From Craterostigma plantagineum (taxonomy: Eukaryota > Streptophyta > Magnoliopsida > Lamiales > Linderniaceae): DNA of 64,000 nucleotides. Shown here piece by piece: positions 56,255 to 64,000 of the stretch. Within the stretch, counting starts at the first letter, position 1. Each line of letters begins with the position of its first letter. Below the pieces are notes generated by a model. The model saw only the letters and a list, made by a program, of their open reading frames with translations, was not told where the DNA came from and did not search any database. Position numbers and translations under genes: made by a program. The stretch lies in contig JAPQWV010000337.1 in the NCBI GenBank assembly GCA_027422505.1, forward strand, positions 124,001 to 188,000. The letters are read 5' to 3'.

Positions 56255-57954
56255 TGATAAATGGAATTTATATCGTATTTTATACCACGTAAAAGCGTAT
56301 TATCGTGTCATTTATTTTAATTTCCCTCGAATATCATGCGTACTACGTTTATATTTGATTTTTGACAGGTATTGGGAGAAAGAATTGGAATCGGGAATAT
56401 TTGGGCTCGAATTAATTTGAAGATCCGTCGAACCAAATGTCGGCCCAAAAACAATTGGGCCGAAGAATAAATTCAACCCATCAGTTCCACGCCCATTTAA
56501 AACAATAAAAACCCAAGCCCACCTACATGTTATAATAGATACACACGTACGCATCAAGTGGAAAAAAAGTCCTTCAGCACAGCCATTGATTCAACACGCA
56601 CGTTGCTTAATTCAATGCGAAGATTTGAGAGAATCTGTTTGAAGACTTCAAAGGTTTTATGCCTTTCTTGAGCAGAAAAATAAGGATTTTTGTCTCCCCT
56701 GAACCATCTATAAATAGGAAGGATCAACGTACAAGTAAGGAGGGGGGGAAGAGATCACGTGGTGAGCAAAGCCAGGGGTGTAGAAGCAGCGACTAATCCT
56801 TGCGGGGCTGCAGCTGATCGGCGACGGCAGCACTGCAGGGCTGATCCGTGGACCGTGAAGCGAAGGCAAGCAACAGCTACGAGGGAGCAGCTGCGGGGAC
56901 TGACGGAGGGCTAATCCGAGCGGGTGAACGAGGTGGGACTGCTGTTGAGACTGACAGACGGAGGTAACGAGCTGACTCGTGGGCTGCTGCGGCTGTGACT
57001 GGCTGCGGGCGTAGGAGGAGCAGCGAACGGAAGTCCAAGAAAGGGCAAGGAAAGGAAAAGCTGAAACGCCCACCACCTGTTCGGTAAAATTCCTCAACGA
57101 AGGATTAACCACGGAGCCGAAATTCAGGGAAGAAACTTGTTTTCCTCTTTGTTATTTATGCTCGTCGTTATGTTAATGCTTCATATGAGTAGCTAAATCC
57201 CGTAGTATTTGAGATTAGATGAACCCTAGCGACATCGTACGCATGTTTTAAGTATTGTTGTGTTTGGCTATTGTTACGACTCGATTATGATTTATATTGT
57301 TATTTTGATTATGTCTATGTGGTTGAGATAATTGTTGGAAAATCGTAAGCTTCGCTCGAAAGAGGGGCTGACGATTAGACCACTCGTAGACGAGCGGAAT
57401 AAATCCATCGCTAGAGATAGGTTGGGCTACCCCGCCGGATTAGAGTCACTTCTAATAGCGGGATTCATCATGTTGTAATGCGATATTCGGTTAAGTAGTT
57501 AGGGAAGCTTGCCCAGTTACTTAATTCGTTGATTAGTTGTTTACGATTATTGTATAGTAAGGCGCAGTTTCGTCAGCTATATTGACTCGTACGCATGTTA
57601 TAGGAATCTTCACGGTCTAATGATAGCCATGTTCATGTATAATAAATATTTGTTCGGTCGAGCTAGGGGGATTCAAGTCTCAAATACGTTCACTTTTATA
57701 AATCGTTCCAACTCCGTTATCGTATTTTTATTTTTGTGCTTATCGTTTATAGTTTATCGTCATTTATATTTTTATCAAACCAAAAATATTTACTAGAATA
57801 TTTAAACGACGGTTTTCTAAAGTATATAGTTCATTTGGGTTCGATACTCGAATATTTGCCATTTCTATACTATCTTCGATAGGTACACTTGCCTGTTGAG
57901 CGTAGAATAGTTCGTAATATTCGTTTTATTTTTATTCCTCGATCCGCTCGATCA
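56255..57954 (+). repeat. 5' LTR (1.7 kb) of the Athila-like element
   Basis: Starts TGATAAATGGAA and ends CGCTCGATCA. A TATA box (CTATAAATAGG, about 56707-56718) is followed by a G-rich R/U5 start. It is related to the solo LTR at 32470-42214. Insertion cut the UGT pseudogene. Confidence 0.88.
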
Positions 57955-57960
57955 AGTTTT

Positions 57961-57977
57961 TGGCGCCGTTTCCGGGG
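57961..57977 (+). other. Athila/Tat-type primer-binding site
   Basis: TGGCGCCGTTTCCGGGG starts 6 bp after the LTR end. This is the usual form in Athila/Tat elements rather than the tRNA-Met site of the Copia elements here. Confidence 0.8.
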
Positions 57978-58014
57978 AACTATTGATATTTGGAAAACTT
58001 TAGTTTATTATTCT

Positions 58015-58230
58015 AGCTTTTATTATTATTAGTATTAGTATTATTATTGTTATTATTCTTATTGTGTATCAGTTATTATTAAAATTATTAGTATTTTTAT
58101 TATTATTATTTACAAGTATTTTTATTATTACTATTATTTTTGTTATTATTTTTACTATTTATTTTTATTATTGTATTATTATTGTGTGTCACTTACCATT
58201 ATTATTAGTATTATTTACGAGTATTTTTTT
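58015..58230 (+). repeat. Degenerate (TTA)n microsatellite in the leader
   Basis: About 215 bp dominated by TTA/ATT triplets, with occasional GTGTATCAG-like interruptions that themselves recur (about 58062 and 58183). Confidence 0.9.
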
Positions 58231-58272
58231 TCTCTTATTCTAGGAAAATCGGAGGCAAAGTAATCGCCGGAA

Positions 58273-59808
58273 ATGTATGACGTCACCGACACAACCGCGC
58301 TCAATGCTAAGTTCGACGTCCTACAACAACAAATTACAGCAAGCGGCCTTCAGATGCAGACCTTATTGAATGCAGCCTTACTGCATCTTACAACGAAGTC
58401 AGCCGTCACACAGTTGCAGCATGCTCCGATGACCCCTACAGCTTTTGTGCCTCCTTGTTCATACCCTACATATATCCCACAATGCACTACTTGCGGTGGA
58501 AGCCACGATGCATCTCAATGTCCACCCAATCTCTCGATTGACTATGTCGAGTATATGGGAAACTACCAAGAGGAGCACATTTTTTCCCATTTTCATCCTA
58601 ACATGAGCTACGGATATCATCAACAAGCTCCTCCAAAATTTCAGAATCAAAGAGCACATGGGTTTCAAGGCAGTAATTATGAGAATGCTCCCGAGTGTCG
58701 GATGGATAAGCTTGATGACAAGTTTGCCAAGTTGATGGAGAAGCTCGATCGATTGGATAGTCAAGATGTTCGGCTGCAAAATGCCGAATCTTCCTTGAGA
58801 GCATTAGAGAAGCAAGCCGGAGAAATAGCTGAAACTATCAAACAACGCAAGCTAAGCGCATTACCTATCAATAAGGAGACAAAACCAAAGGAGTATTGCC
58901 ATGATGTTACATCAAGGAGTAGGGAGGAGGTTGTCCCAAGATCGACGGTCAACATTTATCAACCAAAAATTCCATTTCCGGCAGCCCTAACACGGGGAGT
59001 ACCAACAGACCCATTCGGAAGATATCTTGCCGAGAAGAGCACCAATAAGGAAGCTGCGAAGAAGAACAATGTCGAGATCCATGAGGAGAAAGTAGAAGAG
59101 CAAGTGACGAAAGTGGCGAATAGCGTGACGGAAGAAGCTCATGTCAAGGAAGAACAAGTTGACAAAGAAAAAGAGGTCACGACTAAACCCCCTGTCAAGG
59201 CGAATCAACCGGAGATCCCATACCCAACTATGCTAAACACGGATATGGTTATCGATGAGTATGGTAAATTTCTTTCTAGTCTCAAGCAAATACATATTAA
59301 CTTACTGCTTGTCAAAGGTCTTGCACATGTACCCCAATATGTGAAATACCACAAGGACTTACTCGCGAACAAATGCAAGCTCGGTGTTGTTTCTACTCTT
59401 CGTCCTCGAAGGAATGTGCTAGTAACAAGTGATAGATTTCCCGCAGGTTTCATTATTATTTATTTGGAAGAGGTTGAGCATTTACCCTTGATCTTTGAGG
59501 GATCATTTTTAGCTGCGAACATGGTAGATGTTAAGAATGGTAGTTTGAAATCTAGGGTGGACGGAGAGAAAGTAACATTTAGCACTCCGGATAATAATTG
59601 CAAGCATGATTATGAGTGTAACGTTTTAGATATCTTTGATCAAACTACTCCGTTTCCTTTGCAAGATACATCGCATGTCATTGTGAAAAACATGAGAACT
59701 ATTAAGGGAAGTAAGGAGGTTGATAAAGAGAGGCGCTCCTTCGAAGGACCGCCATGTTTGGAGCTTAAGCAACTCGGTGGTCGTATTCTCAATCGTTATA
59801 TTCTTTGA
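58273..59808 (+). CDS. Gag plus protease-tail ORF of the Athila-like element (511 aa)
   Basis: Uninterrupted. The N-terminal half is gag-like, with a variant zinc knuckle CTTCGGSHDASQC (residues about 71-83) and a coiled-coil stretch (about 145-200, DKFAKLMEKLDRLDSQ). A Lys/Glu-rich linker follows (about 250-305). Residues about 335-365 (INLLLVKGLAHVPQYVKYHK) match the Athila region before protease. The next part, EVEHLPLIFEGSFLAANM and VDVKNGSLKSRV, matches the end of Athila protease (PLILGRPFL-type). The catalytic D(L/S)GA segment between them is missing, so an internal deletion joined the two in frame. The product could package RNA but not cleave or copy it. Copying would need enzymes from a related element. 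Confidence 0.8.
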   Translation: MYDVTDTTALNAKFDVLQQQITASGLQMQTLLNAALLHLTTKSAVTQLQHAPMTPTAFVPPCSYPTYIPQCTTCGGSHDASQCPPNLSIDYVEYMGNYQEEHIFSHFHPNMSYGYHQQAPPKFQNQRAHGFQGSNYENAPECRMDKLDDKFAKLMEKLDRLDSQDVRLQNAESSLRALEKQAGEIAETIKQRKLSALPINKETKPKEYCHDVTSRSREEVVPRSTVNIYQPKIPFPAALTRGVPTDPFGRYLAEKSTNKEAAKKNNVEIHEEKVEEQVTKVANSVTEEAHVKEEQVDKEKEVTTKPPVKANQPEIPYPTMLNTDMVIDEYGKFLSSLKQIHINLLLVKGLAHVPQYVKYHKDLLANKCKLGVVSTLRPRRNVLVTSDRFPAGFIIIYLEEVEHLPLIFEGSFLAANMVDVKNGSLKSRVDGEKVTFSTPDNNCKHDYECNVLDIFDQTTPFPLQDTSHVIVKNMRTIKGSKEVDKERRSFEGPPCLELKQLGGRILNRYIL

Positions 59809-61310
59809 ACCACTTTGAAACCACTTAACGATGTCTAGCTAAAAGACATTAAAGAAAGCGCTACTTGGGAGGCAACCCAATCTTATCATATGTTTTCTTT
59901 TATCTTTATATTCGCACTTTTAGTTTTAATGTTTGTGTTTGAGTAATCGCAGGGAATTCAAAATCTCAAGTAAGGGGAGGAGCCGTACAAAACATGCACA
60001 TCGAACTATTCAGGAAAGTTCGCTTATCTATATATTTCCTCTTCATTGTTACATAATTGTTACGTTGAGGACAACGTAGATCTTAAGTGTGGGGAGGAGA
60101 ATTTCTGCAAAATTGATGCGAACATTTTTTATATGTGCACATGATTTTTGGTATAAAATTTTTCGAAAATTTGGCATGAATTTTTTTTCGATAATCATGT
60201 TTCTTATTGATCAAATGATGATTTCATGTTAGAAATGGTGTGAGTAATTAGGATACATATGCGTGTCGACTTCTTTCTTACATGATGAACTTGGCGATAC
60301 TTGATAGATTCGTACACATAACCCTATTTTTGTGAGATTTTTGAGCCTGAGAGCTTTTTGCTCATTTCTTTGGTTGTGTGAACATGCTTAATTTATTTCT
60401 CTTCAGAACTTGCTTGTGTTTTACGTTTTGAAACTGCTTAATGTGTGATTGTGTGAAAATGAGGAAGGCATTAGGAATTTAGTCCATAGCCAAAGTATCC
60501 AACCACGACTAGCCACCGTAGTTATCCACTTTGAGCCTGAGCCTTTTATTTGTGAAAACCGGATTATAATTACCGACTTGATTAAGCCTTCAGACATAAA
60601 CCCATTGGAGCGATAGTAGAAGTGGAGGTTGAGTGCCTGATTCAAAGCGCAATCTGTGCTAAATTTCCGAGCTGAGCGTCGAAAGAAAAAAATAAGGGAA
60701 GAAAAAAAAAAGAAGAGAGAAAAAAATATATATATCTTGACTAAGAACCCTTCCTCCGATAATCTTTCACTCTCAAAAGCGTATTATCAATTCCTAAATC
60801 GAGAAGTTGAGAGAAGAAGGGCTTGGTGAAAAAAAAAAGACGAAAGAAGTTGAAAAAAAAGAAAAAAAACGAGCCTTGGCGCATTCGAGATGATGGCTTG
60901 ATTCCAAAACGGCTACAGCTCATATCCTTTTTACGCTTATTCCTTTCATATCTTATCTCAGCCATACTATAACCCGGTAAAGACCTTCCGATTCACGCTT
61001 GATCATTAGAAGTGGTAGATTTACGAATCATTTGCAAGCTTATGGTAGAGATTAGATTAGTGCATGGCCCGAAAGAGTTCACAGACATTTTAACCTATAC
61101 ACTGAGTGATTGGAGTGAATCTTTGTGAGGTTCGGATTTCGACGGTATCACTAAAGAAAATCGTGTAGTTAGTCGTTGATTTCAAATATGCTTTCCGACT
61201 TTACTTCATTTTCTCCTACGTGATTTCGCTCTTGATTGATATGTTGCATGATTTTATCCTTTTATATGCCATTATTATTTCTTTGCTTGAGGGCAATCAA
61301 ACGCTTAAGT
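59809..61310 (+). other. Non-coding 3' region of the Athila-like element
   Basis: 1.5 kb without a long ORF. It contains GGGAGGCAACCCAAT (about 59869-59882), common downstream of Athila pol, and two similar purine tracts, CTTAAGTGTGGGGAGGAG (about 60082) and CTTAAGTGTGGGGAGATT (about 61304). Poly-purine runs lie at 60680-60730 and 60828-60870. Pol has been deleted. Confidence 0.7.
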
Positions 61311-61321
61311 GTGGGGAGATT

Positions 61322-61797
61322 TGATAAATGGAATTTATATCGTATTTTATACCATGTAAAAGCGTATTATCGTGTCATTTATTTTAATTTCCCTCGAATA
61401 TCATGCGTACTACGTTTATATTTGATTTTTGACAGGTATTGGGAGAAAGAATTGGAATCGGGAATATTTGGGCTCGAATTAATTTGAAGATCCGTCGAAC
61501 CAAATGTCGGCCCAAAAACAATTGGGCTGAAGAATAAATTCAACCCATCAGTTCCAAGCCCATTTAAAACAATAAAAACCCAAGCCCACCTACATGTTAT
61601 AATAGATACACATGTACGCATCAAGTGGAAAAAAAGTCCTTCTGCGCAGCCATTGATTCAACACGCATGTTGCTTAATTCAACGCGAAGATTTGAGAGAA
61701 TCTGTTTGAAGACTTCAAAGGTTTTATGCCTTTCTTGAGCAGAAAAATAAGGATTTTTGTCTCCCCTGAACCATCTATAAATAGGAAGGATCAACGT
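61322..61797 (+). repeat. 3' LTR start of the Athila-like element, cut by Copia
   Basis: Near-identical to 56255-56730, ending abruptly at GGATCAACGT where the Copia LTR begins. The rest should lie beyond the Copia element, outside the window. Confidence 0.92.
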
Positions 61798-62093
61798 TGT
61801 TAGGATATTTAATAGATTGTGTCAATAGTTTAAGTCTTAGGATTTATTTTGTAATTATCCTTTAGCTTAGGCTTAGGACTATAATGTAATTATTTTATAT
61901 TTAGTGATTGGGCCTTAATATACCTAGGGTTAATGTGGTATATAAGGTTTTACCAACTCACTTTTGAAGGTAATCAAAGATCAAAGGCTTATCCAAATTT
62001 TTCACACAATACACACACTCAAAGGTGAGAATACTCCCTTTTCATTCCACTAAAGCCTCTTTGATTCCTTGTTTGGTGCAATCGGGACCAACA
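61798..62093 (+). repeat. 5' LTR (296 bp) of the right-hand Copia element
   Basis: Starts TGTTAGGATATTT and ends GGGACCAACA. GGTATATAAGG at about 61937 is a likely TATA box. Confidence 0.88.
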
Positions 62094-62095
62094 AG

Positions 62096-62107
62096 TGGTA
62101 TCAGAGC
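62096..62107 (+). other. Primer-binding site, tRNA-Met type
   Basis: TGGTATCAGAGC starts 2 bp after the LTR end. Confidence 0.9.
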
Positions 62108-62559
62108 AAACGTGGATCGATCTGCATTGATTTGAATCCAGTTTCGTTCGATTCCGAGAAAGATCAAAGGTGTTTTTGGGCAAAATATTACTTTCGGCTA
62201 TTTTGAACTCGGTTTGGGGTTTTGATGCTGCGTTTTTGTGTTTAAAACCTTTCCCCAGATCGATTCTATACCTAAAATGTTTTAGAACACTTTTGGATCA
62301 GTTTTTGGATCAGTTTTAACGAGTTTTGAGCAAGATCGAAGCAAAAGTTTTTCAGAAAAAGTCATTTCGGCCATTCTCTGTTTTTGGTCGATTTGACCTA
62401 TTTTTTGTTGTTTTTAGCTCACAAATCGGTCGATTATGTGTTTAGGAAAGAATTTCTGAAGTTTAGGATCAAGTTTGAGCGATTTTGGCTGAGATTTGAG
62501 CAAGAACGAGACGATTTTCTGGCAAAACGCGTGTAAGCAATGGAACAGTGAAAGCTTGT

Positions 62560-63180
62560 TCTTGCCCGCGAAACTTCTTGCTGAATCGTTCAAGTCCGCG
62601 AAAATTTCAAATCCGCGAAATTTTATTCCGAGAATTTTTAAACCGCGAAATTTCACCTTCACGGCACTTTTCGCAACTGCCTACTTTCAAAATCTGAGAA
62701 ACTTTCATCTGCGAAATTTGCTTACTCTTCATAATCCGAGAAATTCCATATCCAATAGAGCTTACTCCGCGAATTTCCTGAGCCGCGAAATTTTTCAGCC
62801 GAGAACTTTTTGAAATTGTTATATATCCGAGAAATTTTTCAAAACCAAGAAAAATTCGCAAATCCGCGAAATTTCATCTCAGAAAGTTTTCAAAACCACG
62901 ACTCTTTCAAATCCGTGAAAATTTCCTAACTGAGAATTTTTTTTCCTTGCGAAATTTTATAACTTGCGAAATTTTCTTGCGAAGCTTTAAAATTCTCAAC
63001 TGAGAATCTTCCTCACATGCGAAACTTTAAAATCCGAGAAATTTTCCACTGAGAATTTTTCTCTTCTTCCGAGAATTTCTCTTTAAAACTTACAAACATC
63101 GAAATTTCTCAACACATAATTTCTCGGATAACTCTTCGTATAAACACGTCCTTCCAAACCGCGAATTTCTTTTTCTCTAA
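62560..63180 (+). repeat. Degenerate GCGAAATTT / GAGAATTT repeats in the Copia leader
   Basis: About 30 copies of (C/T)CCGCGAAATTT or CTGAGAATTTT words, usually 15-25 bp apart, on one strand. Spacing is irregular, unlike a normal minisatellite. ORFs here are not credible. Confidence 0.85.
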
Positions 63181-63532
63181 CGTGTTAAGTCTTTTTCTCG
63201 TGTTGAAATCTCCTTGGGTTAAATTTTTCGCAAACTTATTTAAGATTTGATCCTTACACTTTAGTCCTATCACCCTAGACCACTTTTGACATAAAATATT
63301 ATCCCGCCTCAAAAATCGTTTTCGAATTTCTAGAACTTCTCCTAATTTCAAGACATATCTTCTCTTCATACATTATCGACCATCACACACGCTCACTTAG
63401 TTCTAAGAAATTCTTTAAACAATTTTTTTCTCTCAAAACTCTACTCGTTAAACTCATATTTCTCATTTCGGTCGTTACTAACTCTCTTATCTATTTAAGA
63501 TCAAAACCACGGACGATTCGACTGCACCAACC

Positions 63533-64000
63533 ATGTCTACCACGAATGACATCTCAACAGTGGGCTCCGACACCAGGCCACCTATGCTGCGACAAGGCGA
63601 CTACAGAATATGGACAAACCGGTTCCTCACATTCATCAGGAACAAAGGCGCACCACTCTCTCAATACCTACTGGACTCCATCTTCAATGGTCCAGCACAA
63701 TTCTGGACGATCATCCCTGCACAGCCAAACGCAAACCCTCCTATGGATGAACGCCGCACTCCAAGAGGTCCCATCAATGAGGATGAAGAGGCTCGCGTAC
63801 AGGCCGACGAGACTGCCAAAGGATACCTCTTCCAGGCTATGGGCAACGAAGTCTACGCTCACATCGAGTGCTGCACAACTGCTAAGGAAATATGGGATGA
63901 ACTCGTAGAAATTATGGCAGGCACAACTGAGAGTGCTCAGGGGAGGAAATCAGCATGTCTCTCACAATATGAACAGTTCCAAGCCTATGAAGGAGAGGAG
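63533..64000 (+). CDS. Copia gag, 5' part, open at the window edge
   Basis: ATG at 63533 opens a frame of 156 codons without a stop to the last base. It starts MSTTNDISTVGSDTRPPMLR and continues with GDYRIWTNRFLTFIRNKG, EEARVQADETAKGYLFQAMG and CTTAKEIWDELVEIMAGT. This matches the N-terminal gag (DUF4219/UBN2) of Copia polyproteins, which forms the virus-like particle. The intact frame, LTR and primer site suggest a young element. Overlapping short ORFs in other frames are shadows. Confidence 0.9.
   Translation, partial: MSTTNDISTVGSDTRPPMLRQGDYRIWTNRFLTFIRNKGAPLSQYLLDSIFNGPAQFWTIIPAQPNANPPMDERRTPRGPINEDEEARVQADETAKGYLFQAMGNEVYAHIECCTTAKEIWDELVEIMAGTTESAQGRKSACLSQYEQFQAYEGEE

Larger units (their letters stand above)
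56255..61797 (+). mobile_element. Young non-autonomous Athila/Tat-like Ty3 element, 3' LTR interrupted
   Basis: The 5' LTR is 56255-57954 and primer site TGGCGCCGTTTCCGGGG is at 57961. One long gag-like ORF (58273-59808) follows, then a non-coding 3' region. The polypurine tract GTGGGGAGAT (61311-61320) precedes the 3' LTR, which starts at 61322 and is cut at 61797 by a Copia insertion. RT, RNase H and integrase are absent. Over the 476 bp of LTR that can be compared I count about 8 differences (about 1.7%), mostly C/T at CG sites, so insertion was recent. Confidence 0.87.
61798..64000 (+). mobile_element. Ty1/Copia element, 5' part
   Basis: 5' LTR 61798-62093, primer site, 1.4-kb leader with GCGAAATTT repeats, then an open gag. 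The element runs off the window. Its expected left TSD is AACGT (61793-61797). Confidence 0.9.

Noticed and set aside
1..64000. tRNA or rRNA genes
   Set aside because: Only SINE-type A/B boxes and primer-binding sites were seen. No complete cloverleaf or rRNA segment was recognised.

Overview
The window is nuclear DNA of a flowering plant, almost certainly a eudicot. It carries plant-type spliced genes, a chloroplast-targeted cystathionine gamma-synthase with the plant MTO1 arrest peptide, an E-class PPR gene, a family-1 glycosyltransferase relic, and plant LINE, SINE, Copia, Athila/Tat-like, Mutator-like and caulimovirid sequences. Only two ordinary host genes look intact: cystathionine gamma-synthase (9604-12653, +, 11 exons) and the PPR gene (52407-54197, +, one exon). 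A UDP-glycosyltransferase (55468-56250, -) is broken. Most of the rest is repeats, many nested in one another.

Left end (1-9600): a truncated LINE 3' end, then a cluster of three genes typical of transposon cargo. These are a GRF-type zinc-finger/membrane protein (+), a DUF1985-Ulp1 cysteine protease gene (-) and a replication-protein-A-like gene (-). The last assembles into a clean 10-exon, about 540-residue reading frame. No transposase or helicase is visible beside them, so the mobile element (MULE or Helitron class) is unresolved. Next comes cystathionine gamma-synthase, whose TATA box lies about 75 bp before its ATG.

Middle (12.7-32 kb): gene-poor DNA, a decayed Copia element (15.76-21.75 kb, -), and a decayed endogenous caulimovirid (pararetrovirus) copy at 25.16-30.28 kb. 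The viral copy starts at a tRNA-Met primer site and is preceded by about 52-bp tandem repeats.

Nest (32.2-47.3 kb): one roughly 0.6-kb CGGTT-rich MITE has been split into three pieces. The first insert is a solo Athila/Tat-type LTR (TSD ATATC), which itself holds a SINE and a complete Copia element (34233-41689, TSD GCTTC). The second insert is a 4.7-kb Mutator-like element (42312-47033, TSD TATAAAATA) filled with two AT-rich GTACC arrays. The target-site duplications make the insertion order readable.

Right end (47.5-64 kb): a probable solo chromovirus-type LTR, then a giant foldback element (49730-51722) with about 0.7-kb arms and a 25-nt loop, interrupted by a hAT-like MITE. A 540-bp MITE ends 57 bp before the PPR start codon. 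The UGT pseudogene is cut by a young non-autonomous Athila-like element (56255 onward). Its 3' LTR is in turn cut at 61798 by a Copia element whose gag frame is open to the window edge.

All calls come from reading the sequence; no database search was run. Exon borders for cystathionine gamma-synthase and the RPA-like gene were placed by hand from GT/AG sites and reading-frame continuity.
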